DNA of 64,000 bases from CAWBRT01 sp963819175 (GTDB lineage Bacteria > Acidobacteriota > Terriglobia > Terriglobales > Acidobacteriaceae): assembly GCA_963819175.1 (NCBI GenBank), contig CAWFVJ010000025.1, positions 124,001 to 188,000 of the forward strand, written 5' to 3'. Shown here piece by piece: positions 45,876-54,327 of the stretch. Each line of letters opens with the position of its first letter. The stretch's first letter is position 1. The translations under genes and the position numbers were made by a program. Below the pieces are notes generated by a model that searched no databases, was not told the DNA's origin, and was given only the letters and a program-made list of their open reading frames with translations.

Positions 45876-47249
45876 ATGAATACTGAAGGTCATGCCATTA
45901 CCGGTGTGAAAGAGGACTCAGCCTCGCTCACTTTCGAACGTAGCACTGTCCGCAAGATCCAGAAAAAACTGCTACCTTACGTCCTCCTACTATATATCGT
46001 TGCTGTTTTGGACCGGGTAAACATCGGTTTTGCAGCTCTCACCATGAACAAGCAGCTGGGAATTAACGCCCAGCAATTCGGGCTTCTTGCAGGAATTTTC
46101 TTCATTGGCTACTTCTTTCTCGAAGTGCCAAGCAACATTATGCTGCATAAGGTCGGAGCTCGCATCTGGATCTCACGAATTCTTATCAGTTGGGGCATTG
46201 TCGCCGCCTGTACAGGTTTCGCCAATAGTGTTGGGCAGCTATATGTCGTCCGCTTTCTCCTCGGAATGGCCGAAGCTGGCTTTTTCCCGGGGATGATCTT
46301 GTACATGTCGTATTGGTTTCGGCAGCGAGAACGGGCGCAGGCGGTTGCGCTGTTTATGACCGCACTACCTATTGCAAGTGTGCTCGGTGCACCAATCTCA
46401 GGACTAGTCCTAGACCATATCAACTGGCTCGGCATTCCGAGTTGGCGCTGGCTGTTGATTCTGGAAGCGGTCCCGGCCATCATCCTTGGCCTCATAAACC
46501 CGTTCCTCCTTCCGAGCCGACCAGCCGACGCCAAGTTTCTTACTGAACAGGAAAAGAATTGGGTGGTGTCGGAACTTAGCCATGAGGAACATGCAGTTGG
46601 CCAGAAGGGTCACATTTCCGCACTGAAGGGTATGTCCAGCATGCGAGTATGGTACTTGGCGATCATTTATTTTACTATTGTGATCGGGTTGTACTCTTTG
46701 AATTTCTGGTTGCCACAGGTAGTGAAGGGGATGTCGAAGTCATACTCGAATACCACTGTTGGTTTGCTGGTGATGATCCCACATATCTGTGGTCTGGTTG
46801 CAATGGTCCTGATTTCCAGGCATTCTGATCGCACGCAGGAGCGGAGATACCATGCGGCGGTTCCCGCAATCGTGGGGGGTCTAGCTTTGTTATTCGTCGG
46901 GAAAGTTGGATCTCCGGCCGTAGACATTGCGCTATTGTCAATGATGTCGATTGGGATATGCAGTTTTTTCGGACCATTCTGGGCTTTGCCTGGGAAATTC
47001 TTAACAGGCTTCGCGGCGGCTTCAGGTATTGCGGTGATCACCTCTGTCGGCAATTTGGGTGGGTTTGTGGGGCCTTATGCTATGGGCACCATCAACAAGT
47101 ACATAGGAGGCATGTATTGGGGGCTGGTGTTTTCGTGTGTTTCGATGGTGATTTCAGGCCTCCTTGTGATTTTTTTAAAGGAAAAAGCCAAGCCGGACAG
47201 CAATCTCCAACTCCCTGCACAAATTGATGCTGCACGTCGGTGGAACTAG
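45876..47249 (+). CDS. MFS transporter, anion:cation symporter (ACS) type
   Basis: 457 residues with 12 membrane segments. ACS hallmarks: LPYVLLLYIVAVLDRVNIGF near the start, GLLAGIFFIGYFFLEVPSNI, RIWISRILISWGIVAACTGF and YVVRFLLGMAEAGFFPGMIL, then SWRWLLILEAVPAIILGLIN. The central loop has LSHEEHAVGQKGHISAL. This family imports organic anions such as hexuronates, tartrate, phthalate or 4-hydroxyphenylacetate with protons. It is the last gene of the AT-richer block and precedes the 2-hydroxyacid dehydrogenase by 273 bp, in which I see no gene. Confidence 0.92.
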   Translation: MNTEGHAITGVKEDSASLTFERSTVRKIQKKLLPYVLLLYIVAVLDRVNIGFAALTMNKQLGINAQQFGLLAGIFFIGYFFLEVPSNIMLHKVGARIWISRILISWGIVAACTGFANSVGQLYVVRFLLGMAEAGFFPGMILYMSYWFRQRERAQAVALFMTALPIASVLGAPISGLVLDHINWLGIPSWRWLLILEAVPAIILGLINPFLLPSRPADAKFLTEQEKNWVVSELSHEEHAVGQKGHISALKGMSSMRVWYLAIIYFTIVIGLYSLNFWLPQVVKGMSKSYSNTTVGLLVMIPHICGLVAMVLISRHSDRTQERRYHAAVPAIVGGLALLFVGKVGSPAVDIALLSMMSIGICSFFGPFWALPGKFLTGFAAASGIAVITSVGNLGGFVGPYAMGTINKYIGGMYWGLVFSCVSMVISGLLVIFLKEKAKPDSNLQLPAQIDAARRWN

Positions 47250-47522
47250 GAATAACTCTATCTTGGGCGCGGTAATTTTGGGGTTTTCACGGTGGACGTT
47301 CCGAGCCCGGCTCCCTCCCGCGTGTCATTACCACCGCGTGCCCAACGAGCAGGGCTGGAACGATCCGATCAACAAATCAAGATCAATCTCGTAGCGCTGG
47401 TGAAGAAACACCAGTCCCGTGTCATGAACTCGGACATTCCAGGCTTTGAGGCAAGTGACCGCATGTGCTGAAATTACGATTTCAGCGCGTCGCAACCGTA
47501 TAATCATTCAGCGAGGAACGTT

Positions 47523-48620
47523 ATGAAGAAATCGATTAAAGCCCTGCTCATCGGGGATGCCATGATTCTGGGCAGCGAGTTCAAACTCGCCGCCGATAAG
47601 TATCTGGGCAGTGTGCTGGCACAGACCAAAGTCGGCGATTGGGAAACAAGTTGGCCGAAGCTTCAGGACCGGCGTCTGGTGGTGGAGAAGAAAGGACCTG
47701 AGGTCGAGGTAGTCGATTCGCTGATCCTTGAGCACGGAAAGGATGCGGAACTGTTGGCCGGGTTGTTTGTTCCCATCTCCTCCAAGGTCTTCGATGCCAT
47801 GCCCAAACTGCGTATTGCGGGCGTGTCGCGTGCAGGCGTCGAAAATGTCAACGTTGCCGAAGCCACAAAGCGCGGCATCGTGGTTTTCAATATCGAAGGA
47901 CGCAATGCCGAAGCGGTCTCTGATTTCGCGGTCGGCATGATGCTCGCGGAGTGCCGCAATATTGCCCGGGCGCATTTCGCCATCAAAAGCGGCCAGTGGA
48001 GAAAGACGTTTTCAAACTCTGACTGGGTTCCGGAATTGAAGGGAAAGAAGGTCGGCATCATCGGCTTCGGCTATATTGGCCGGCTGGTTGCCCAAAAGCT
48101 GTCAGGGTTCGGGGTCATCCGGCTGGTTTACGATCCCTTTGTGAAGGCCGAGGATGTGCGCGCGGCGGGATGCGTACCCGTGGACAAAGAGAGCCTGTTT
48201 AAGGAAAGCGATTTCGTGACCCTGCATGCTCGCATGAGCGAAGCCACGAAGAACATGATTGGCGAAAGGGAACTGGCATTAATGAAATCGACCGCTTACG
48301 TCGTGAATACCGCGCGGGCCGGGATGATCGACGCCAATGCACTGGCTGCCGCGTTGAAAGAGAAGAGAATCGCCGGCGCGGGGTTGGATGTTTTTCCGGA
48401 CGAACCGCTCAAGCCCGATAGCCCGTTCCTTACCCTCGACAACGTTACTTTGACGACCCACATCGCTGGCACTACCCGCGAAGCTCTTTCGCGCTCGCCG
48501 GAGATTCTGATGGAAGATATCGCCATGCTTCTCACGGGCAAGAAACCGCGGTTTGTCGTCAACAAGGAAGTGCTGGAGCGGCCCGAATTCAAGTCATGGC
48601 TGGCAGGTATCCAACAATGA
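47523..48620 (+). CDS. D-isomer-specific 2-hydroxyacid dehydrogenase
   Basis: 365 residues. ISSKVFDAMPKLRIAGVSRA and GVENVNVAEATKRGIVVFNI are followed by the NAD site GKKVGIIGFGYIGRLVAQKL, LHARMSEATKNMIGERELAL with the catalytic Arg in VVNTARAGMIDANALAAALK, the Glu in GAGLDVFPDEPLKPDSP and the His in LTTHIAGTTREAL. Length and motifs are complete. It resembles phosphoglycerate-dehydrogenase-like enzymes such as B. subtilis YoaD. Its stop overlaps the aldolase start by ATGA, so the two are translationally coupled. Confidence 0.92.
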   Translation: MKKSIKALLIGDAMILGSEFKLAADKYLGSVLAQTKVGDWETSWPKLQDRRLVVEKKGPEVEVVDSLILEHGKDAELLAGLFVPISSKVFDAMPKLRIAGVSRAGVENVNVAEATKRGIVVFNIEGRNAEAVSDFAVGMMLAECRNIARAHFAIKSGQWRKTFSNSDWVPELKGKKVGIIGFGYIGRLVAQKLSGFGVIRLVYDPFVKAEDVRAAGCVPVDKESLFKESDFVTLHARMSEATKNMIGERELALMKSTAYVVNTARAGMIDANALAAALKEKRIAGAGLDVFPDEPLKPDSPFLTLDNVTLTTHIAGTTREALSRSPEILMEDIAMLLTGKKPRFVVNKEVLERPEFKSWLAGIQQ

Positions 48621-49453
48621 TGGTCAACTTTTCCGCAATGCTGAAAGAAGCTCGGCGTGGCAGGTATGCCGTCGGCTCTTTTAACGTCTATAACTACGAA
48701 ACAATTCGCGGAGTCATCGAGACGGGACAGGAACTCGGATATCCCACGATTGTCGCTTTCGGCGAAGCCTACCTGCCGAACATGGGACTTGACGAGGTTG
48801 TTGGCGTGGTCAGCGCCATGTCCCGTAGGGTCGATATCCCGCTGGTTCTGCATCTGGACCATTGCAAGTCCTTCGACAATATTGTCAAGGCGATCAGGGC
48901 CGGATTCACGTCGGTGATGTTTGACGGGTCGAGCCTGCCGTTTGAAAAGAACATGGAAGCAACCGCCCAGGTGGTGGCCATAGCTCACGCGGCCGGCGTC
49001 AGTGTTGAAGCGGAGCTAGGGGCTCTGGCGGGCGGCGAACACTCCAACGAAGAATCAGGCGAAGAGATTTACACCAACCCCGGGCAGGCCGGCCAGTTTG
49101 TTGCACGCACCGGAATCGACGCCCTGGCGGTTTCCATCGGCACGGTTCACGGAATGTATAAAGGCACGCCGAAGATTGACGTAGGGGTGCTGAAGAAGAT
49201 CGCGGCGGCGGTTGATATTCCGCTGGTGTTGCACGGTGGCTCCGGCACGCCGGAGGAGATCGTTAGGGAGTGCATCCGAAACGGCATTGCCAAGATCAAC
49301 GTCAACACCGAAATCTCTTTCTATACGGTGGAAAAGGTGAAAGCACTACTGGAGTCGGGGAAGAGCTATCACCTGTCACAGTTGGCGCTGAAGGAAGTCG
49401 GATACATCAAGGAAGTGGTGAACAAGTACGCCACCATGTTCCGGTCGGCATGA
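48617..49453 (+). CDS. Class II (zinc) fructose-bisphosphate/tagatose-type aldolase
   Basis: 278 residues from ATG 48617, overlapping the dehydrogenase stop. YAVGSFNVYNYETIRGVIET is the family start. The zinc and active-site blocks are PLVLHLDHCKSFDNIVKAI (Asp-His), VMFDGSSLPFEKN, VEAELGALAGGEHSNEESGE, DALAVSIGTVHGMYKGTPKI (His), and LVLHGGSGTPEEIVRECIRN with NVNTEI. It splits a ketose-1-phosphate or bisphosphate into two trioses. Coupling to a dehydrogenase and a nearby kinase suggests a sugar-acid or modified sugar rather than glycolysis. Confidence 0.93.
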   Translation: MMVNFSAMLKEARRGRYAVGSFNVYNYETIRGVIETGQELGYPTIVAFGEAYLPNMGLDEVVGVVSAMSRRVDIPLVLHLDHCKSFDNIVKAIRAGFTSVMFDGSSLPFEKNMEATAQVVAIAHAAGVSVEAELGALAGGEHSNEESGEEIYTNPGQAGQFVARTGIDALAVSIGTVHGMYKGTPKIDVGVLKKIAAAVDIPLVLHGGSGTPEEIVRECIRNGIAKINVNTEISFYTVEKVKALLESGKSYHLSQLALKEVGYIKEVVNKYATMFRSA

Positions 49454-49505
49454 CCAGCTTCGCGAAAAGTAATCTTAGTACATAGCGGATTAGTAGGAGG
49501 GCCTC

Positions 49506-50000
49506 GTGAGAAGAACAGACAGACAGATTGAAGATCCATCAGCGATTATGCATATCCTTCAAGAAGCTGATGTTTGCCGTATAGCCATGTGCGATGACAA
49601 TGTGCCCTATATCGTGACCATGAACTTCGGTTTTGGGAAGGATGGATTGGCATCTCTGTACTTTCACAGCGCATACGAAGGCAAGAAGATCAATATCTTA
49701 AAGAAGAACAACCATGTCTGTTTTCAGGCTGATATCGGGCACGAGTTGTTCCTGCACAACATCTCTTGTGGCTGCAGCATGAAGTATCAGAGTGTCGTGG
49801 GAATGGGACGGATGAGCTTCGTTGATGACTTGCCTGAAAAACTTGAAGCACTCCAGGCAATCATGACTCACTATACAAAGAAGCCGGAGCATGTGTTCAA
49901 AGAAGAGCTAGTAAAACGCACAATGATTTTGAGACTAGACATAGAGGAAATATCTGCGAAAGCACTGGTAAGGCCGGGACATCAACAGAGTGCTACGTAA
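49506..50000 (+). CDS. PNPOx-like flavin-binding protein (Nim type)
   Basis: 164 residues, GTG 49506 with GTAGGAGGGCCTC upstream. The split-barrel pattern of pyridoxamine-5'-phosphate-oxidase-like proteins is clear: ILQEADVCRIAMCDDNVPYI, TMNFGFGKDGLASLYFHSA, GKKINILKKNNHVCFQAD and YQSVVGMGRMSFVDD, with the conserved HY pair replaced by IMTHYTKKPEHVF. Members reduce nitro groups or act as flavin reductases. Four Cys, two in SCGC, are unusual. Confidence 0.75.
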   Translation: MRRTDRQIEDPSAIMHILQEADVCRIAMCDDNVPYIVTMNFGFGKDGLASLYFHSAYEGKKINILKKNNHVCFQADIGHELFLHNISCGCSMKYQSVVGMGRMSFVDDLPEKLEALQAIMTHYTKKPEHVFKEELVKRTMILRLDIEEISAKALVRPGHQQSAT

Positions 50001-50051
50001 TAGACTGACATCTCCTTTATTCCATGCTACTGTACGCAGCCGGGAAACTCG

Positions 50052-51563
50052 ATGGAACATATCTTAGTCATTGACGTCGGCACCTCCAGCCTGAAAGCGA
50101 TGCTTTACGATCGGGCCGGCAAGTTACTGAGTCGCGCCTCGCAGGAGTATCACTCGGAATTCAGTGGGAACAACTATGTCGAGCAAAGCTCTTTCACCTG
50201 GAAGAGCGCACTGCTCGCAAGCCTAAAGCAGACCGGCGAATTTCTGAATGCAAGAGGCATCAGCGTCGAGGCCATTGCGGTTACCTCGCAAAGGGCCTCG
50301 GTGATCCCCATCGATCGCGAGGGAGAACCCTTGCACAATGCCATCATGTGGCAGGACAAACGCAGCCGCCCGCAGTGCGCTGAGTTGCTGCGGCAAATGG
50401 ATTTGCGGGATATGTATCGCCGCACGGGTCTGCGGGTGGACCCTTATTTTTCAGTTCCAAAAATGATGTGGCTGCGCGAGGAGCGTCCCGAAATCTATGC
50501 CGCGGCCGAGAAGTTGATCGGAGTGCAGGACTACGTCGTCTACCTGCTGACGAGCGCATACGTTACCGATTGGTCGCAGGCGTGCCGCACGATGCTGATG
50601 AATATCAGCAGCTTTTCCTGGGACAAGGATATGTTGAAGATCAGCGGGGTTTCCGCGACGAAGCTGCCCGAGCTTCGTCCACCCGGTTCGACCGCCGGTT
50701 CCCTGGACACTGCCATGGCAAAGGCCACCGGACTGGCAGCGGGGATTCCGGTGATCGTCTGCGGCGGAGACCAGCAGTGCGCGGCGCTGGCTTTGAACAT
50801 TCTCCGCCCGGGGTATGCCGAGGCCAATACCGGCACCGGATCGTTCGTCATTGCCTACTCGGAAGCGCCACAGTTCGACGATGAGTGCCGCACTCTCTGT
50901 AGCGCGGCAGCCGTGCCCGGCAAGTGGATTGCCGAAGCGGGGATATTCAATACCGGTTCGGTTCATCGCTGGTTCAAGGAGCAGTTTTACCCCGAAGGCG
51001 AAGATGTATACGCCCTGATGAACAAAGAAGCTACCGAATCTCCCGTGGGGGCGAATGGCGTGATGATGCTGTCGCACTTCGAGGGAAGCGCCGCTCCGTA
51101 TTGGAATCCGCTGGCGAAGGGTGTTTTCTTCAACCTCTCGCTGGGAACGCGGCGCAGCGACATGGTAAGGGCAATCCTCGAAGGCATAGCATTGGAAATC
51201 GGTCACAACCTTTCGCTGATCGAAAACCTGGTGAAAGACATTTCGATGGTCAGCGTCGCTGGCGGCTTGGTGGCATTCGATCTTTTCAATCAGATACAGG
51301 CGAACGCCTTCAACAAGACCGTGATTCGTTACGACAACAGCGAGGCATCGTCGCTGGGTGCGCTGATGAGCGCATCGGTCACGCTCGGCCTCCACAGGGA
51401 TTACGCGGCGGCTTTTCGAGCCGTGTGTTGCAGCGATCCAATCGTGTTTCAGCCCGATGAGGTCAACGTTACCAAGTACCGCGCGCTTTTGCAGCGCAAG
51501 AATGCGTTGTACCAGGCGCTCAACCAGAACAAGGTATACGAATCGTTCTGCCAGCCGGTGTGA
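50052..51563 (+). CDS. FGGY-family carbohydrate kinase
   Basis: 503 residues. ILVIDVGTSSLKAMLYDRAG is the first phosphate loop. EAIAVTSQRASVIPIDREGE and NAIMWQDKRSRPQCAELLRQ hold the sugar site with the catalytic Asp later in VIVCGGDQQCAALALNILRP. GYAEANTGTGSFVIAYSEAP and ISMVSVAGGLVAFDLFNQIQ, then SSLGALMSASVTLGL, follow. It phosphorylates a sugar or polyol; xylulokinase-like, but the substrate is open. Together with the MFS, dehydrogenase and aldolase it parallels the B. subtilis yoaDCB set (transporter, kinase, dehydrogenase). Confidence 0.9.
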   Translation: MEHILVIDVGTSSLKAMLYDRAGKLLSRASQEYHSEFSGNNYVEQSSFTWKSALLASLKQTGEFLNARGISVEAIAVTSQRASVIPIDREGEPLHNAIMWQDKRSRPQCAELLRQMDLRDMYRRTGLRVDPYFSVPKMMWLREERPEIYAAAEKLIGVQDYVVYLLTSAYVTDWSQACRTMLMNISSFSWDKDMLKISGVSATKLPELRPPGSTAGSLDTAMAKATGLAAGIPVIVCGGDQQCAALALNILRPGYAEANTGTGSFVIAYSEAPQFDDECRTLCSAAAVPGKWIAEAGIFNTGSVHRWFKEQFYPEGEDVYALMNKEATESPVGANGVMMLSHFEGSAAPYWNPLAKGVFFNLSLGTRRSDMVRAILEGIALEIGHNLSLIENLVKDISMVSVAGGLVAFDLFNQIQANAFNKTVIRYDNSEASSLGALMSASVTLGLHRDYAAAFRAVCCSDPIVFQPDEVNVTKYRALLQRKNALYQALNQNKVYESFCQPV

Positions 51564-51618
51564 TTGATGGCAGGTTCGCGGACCCGAACTTTTATTACTT
51601 TTCTCGGACAACTTACGC

Positions 51619-51629
51619 GGGGGGGGGGG
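51619..51629 (+). repeat. Run of eleven G residues upstream of the response regulator
   Basis: CGC is followed by 11 G and then CTCTTC, 34 bp before the ATG at 51664. It may be a slippage-prone tract in the promoter or leader of the response regulator, or an error-prone spot in sequencing. Confidence 0.6.
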
Positions 51630-51663
51630 CTCTTCTAACGTGTAAGCGTTATGGCGGTGTTTT

Positions 51664-52518
51664 ATGGATCGTGTTCGTATTTTGTTCGTCGACGACGAAC
51701 CAAGCCTTGTTCTAACGATGCCGCTGATCTTACGGGAGCACGGATACGAAGTGACAGCGGTAAGCTCGGTAAATGAAGCGCTGACCGCGATTACGACTTC
51801 TCGGTTTGACGTTCTCATTTCAGACCTGAACATCGGTCAACCCGGTGACGGTTTCGTGGTTGTTAGCGCAATGCGCAGGACGCAGCCGAAGTGCATCACT
51901 CTTATCCTTACGGGATATCCGGGGTTTGACTCGGCGCTGGAAGCTATTCGCAGCCAAGTGGATGATTACCTGATCAAACCTACCCCAATCCCAACTTTGC
52001 TCAATCTGATTGAGCAGAAGTTACAAAATCCTAGACCGGGCACGGTTGTGCCCTGCAAACGCCTATCTCAGATTCTTCGTGAGAACACGTTTCAGATAAC
52101 GCAACGCACCCTTAAAGTGATGAAGTCCCACCCCCTCATGGGAACCATCCCGCTTGCCGATGAGCAGCGAATTGAACACGTCCCGCAAATCCTTGAGGAA
52201 CTGGCTGCAATGCTGGAATCAACCGAGGCAGCCCAAACGGAGAGAAGCAGTCTCCTAAATGCAGAAATGCGGGGCGCGAAACGGCACCAACAGGGATATA
52301 CGGCCCCGCTGTTGGCGGCCCATGTACGCCTTATGGAATGCGCCATGTACGACGTTATCCATGAGAACATGCTGTCGCTCAATCTCAGCTATTTCATGTT
52401 CGACCTGAAACGGCTTAACGACAGTCTTGGCATTCAGCTTGAGCACACGCTCAAAGCTTTTTTGGAAGCCGAACAACGAAATCTTCCCATTCGTCGCCAA
52501 TCAAGACAAGATCTCTAG
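51664..52518 (+). CDS. Response regulator with RsbRD-like C-terminal domain
   Basis: 284 residues. The receiver domain (1-120) is complete: acidic pair Asp10-Asp11 (RILFVDDEPS), phosphoacceptor Asp54 (LISDLNIG), Thr83 (LILTGYPG) and Lys105 (YLIKPTP). The C-terminus (~130-284) is helical, with LSQILRENTFQITQRTLKVM, EHVPQILEELAAMLES and HQQGYTAPLLAAHVRLMECA. This matches the layout of RsbRD N-terminal domains found in stress and kinase proteins, here used as an output. No histidine kinase is near. It lies between the sugar kinase and the molybdenum genes. Confidence 0.82.
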   Translation: MDRVRILFVDDEPSLVLTMPLILREHGYEVTAVSSVNEALTAITTSRFDVLISDLNIGQPGDGFVVVSAMRRTQPKCITLILTGYPGFDSALEAIRSQVDDYLIKPTPIPTLLNLIEQKLQNPRPGTVVPCKRLSQILRENTFQITQRTLKVMKSHPLMGTIPLADEQRIEHVPQILEELAAMLESTEAAQTERSSLLNAEMRGAKRHQQGYTAPLLAAHVRLMECAMYDVIHENMLSLNLSYFMFDLKRLNDSLGIQLEHTLKAFLEAEQRNLPIRRQSRQDL

Positions 52519-52685
52519 CTGAAAAAACTCCGAAATAATTTGGATATCCTCGCTACAGGTGACGCGGATTTATCCACCCGCCTATAAGTATGCTGTCATC
52601 GAAGAACCCTCATGCGCTAATCTGTGATCTCGAAGGATAAGCCGTCATAGATTGACCGGAAGCTGCGAAGAGGTAGGAAGATACG

Positions 52686-54134
52686 ATGTCATCGCCGAAC
52701 ACCGTCGCGGCTGACCGCATGCTGACACTGGCTGAAGCGTTGGGGGTTCCACCGACCGGCGGGGCAGGCTGCGAGGTGGTGGCCTTCACCGGCAGCGGCG
52801 GTAAGACTACGGCTATGCTCCGGCTGGCCGCCGAGTTGGTTGCAGGCGGCGGACGCGTACTGATCACAACCACAACCCACATCTATCCCCCAGACTCAGA
52901 ACAGTACCCCGCCACAGTCATCGAAGACTCGCTGGAGGACCTGGTTCGCGGTGCGCGGAGCGCCCTGAATCGGCACCCTGCAGTAATCTTGGCGAGAGGG
53001 TTGGGAGCAGACGGCAAACTCGTGGGCGTTGATCCCGGATGGGTCGAGCAACTACCGAAGCAACTCCATGTCACCCACCTGCTGATTGAAGCCGATGGCT
53101 CGCGGGGGCGTCCGTTCAAGGCTCCCGCGGCGCACGAGCCTGTGATACCGCCGTCAGCCGACCTTGTGGTTGTCGTCGTTGGACTCTCCGTGATCGGCCA
53201 GCCGTTGTCGGAGGAGTTTGTTCACCGTCCCGAGCGCGTGGCGGCCCTCACGGGATGCCAATTAGGCGACACGGTCAGCCCGGCGCTGGTTGCCTCCGTG
53301 CTGCGACATCCCGAGGGAAGCACGCGGGGAGCGCCGGTCGGAGCCAGAGTGGTGGCACTGCTCAACCAGGCCGACGACGCAAGCCGCTTCCAGGCCGGTT
53401 GCGAGGTTGCCCGCGAACTGATCGAGCACGGCACGGAACGGGTTGTCATCGCGGCTTTGCGCGAGGCGATGCCGATCCGAAGGGTGATCGCCGCCTCGGA
53501 TTCGGCGCGGGTCTCCGCCGTCGTGCTGGCCGCCGGCGAAGGCCGCCGCATGGGGTCTGAGGCAGCTGCCGGGGACCCCGCGCTCAAACTGGCCTTGCGG
53601 CTTGGTGGAAAAAGCATCTTGCGCCGTGTGGTGGATACTGCATTGGCGACGCCGGTCGGCGAGGTTGTGGTCGTGCTTGGACACGGCGCGGCGGAGTTGG
53701 AGCGGGAACTGCCGCGCGATTCCCGCGTCCGCACCGTCTACAATCCGGATTACGCCACAGGTCAAAGTTCGTCGCTCAGGGCAGGGATCAACGCCATCGC
53801 TCCCCAAGCGCAGGCGGCGGTGTTTCTGCTCGGCGACCAGCCGTTGATCAGTTCGCAGGCCATCGAGGCGCTTGTCGGCGAATTCCGCAGAAGCAAAAGT
53901 GCAGTCGTGCGACCGCGGTACCGAGGGACTCCGGGGAATCCAGTGCTCTTCTCGCGGGCTCTGTTTCCGGAACTGTTGCAGGTCACGGGCGATCAAGGAG
54001 GACGGGAACTGCTAACTCGCCATCAGGTTGACGTTGTCATGGTGGACCTGAATCTAGAGCCACCAGTCGACATTGACACGAGAGAAGATTACTCCCAGCT
54101 CATAAGAAGGTTTCCCGATCTGGAAAAGCTGTGA
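52686..54134 (+). CDS. YqeC-MocA fusion: molybdenum hydroxylase accessory protein with NTP-transferase
   Basis: 482 residues. The N-terminal part (~20-265) is YqeC-like: EVVAFTGSGGKTTAMLRLAA with a P-loop (36-42), ILARGLGADGKLVGVDPGWV, HLLIEADGSRGRPFKAPAAH and EPVIPP. The C-terminal part (~275-482) is a MobA/MocA nucleotidyltransferase: SAVVLAAGEGRRMGSEAAAG, VVVLGHGAAELERELPRD, NPDYATGQSSSLRAGINAIA, LLGDQPLI and GTPGNPVLFSRALFPELLQV. MocA adds CMP to molybdopterin for xanthine-dehydrogenase-type enzymes; YqeC accompanies selenium-dependent molybdenum hydroxylases. The fusion links both steps. It precedes yqeB by 193 bp. Confidence 0.9.
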   Translation: MSSPNTVAADRMLTLAEALGVPPTGGAGCEVVAFTGSGGKTTAMLRLAAELVAGGGRVLITTTTHIYPPDSEQYPATVIEDSLEDLVRGARSALNRHPAVILARGLGADGKLVGVDPGWVEQLPKQLHVTHLLIEADGSRGRPFKAPAAHEPVIPPSADLVVVVVGLSVIGQPLSEEFVHRPERVAALTGCQLGDTVSPALVASVLRHPEGSTRGAPVGARVVALLNQADDASRFQAGCEVARELIEHGTERVVIAALREAMPIRRVIAASDSARVSAVVLAAGEGRRMGSEAAAGDPALKLALRLGGKSILRRVVDTALATPVGEVVVVLGHGAAELERELPRDSRVRTVYNPDYATGQSSSLRAGINAIAPQAQAAVFLLGDQPLISSQAIEALVGEFRRSKSAVVRPRYRGTPGNPVLFSRALFPELLQVTGDQGGRELLTRHQVDVVMVDLNLEPPVDIDTREDYSQLIRRFPDLEKL

Positions 54135-54218
54135 GAAAATCCACCACGCCGACATAGAACAGCCGACGAGCCGTAGGACGTAAAAGATGCAGTCCGTATT
54201 TCGCAGGGAAAATGCACA

Positions 54219-54245
54219 GATGCTTCGCTGCGCTCAGGAGGACAT
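54219..54245. repeat. Remnant of the CATCCTGAGC repeat family
   Basis: GATGCTTCGCTGCGCTCAGG plus AGGACAT, between the fusion gene and yqeB, matches one arm of the copies at 32014 and 42528. The other arm is missing. Confidence 0.5.
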
Positions 54246-54327
54246 TCGAAAGGGGGCAGAAGCAGCCTGCCACTAACAACCTATTTGACGCACTACAGTA
54301 CCTCGGTTTTCGCAAAGGATTGGGCCC

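Noticed and set aside
50451..51833. 460-codon minus-strand frame
   Set aside because: Shadow of the FGGY kinase and the start of the response regulator.
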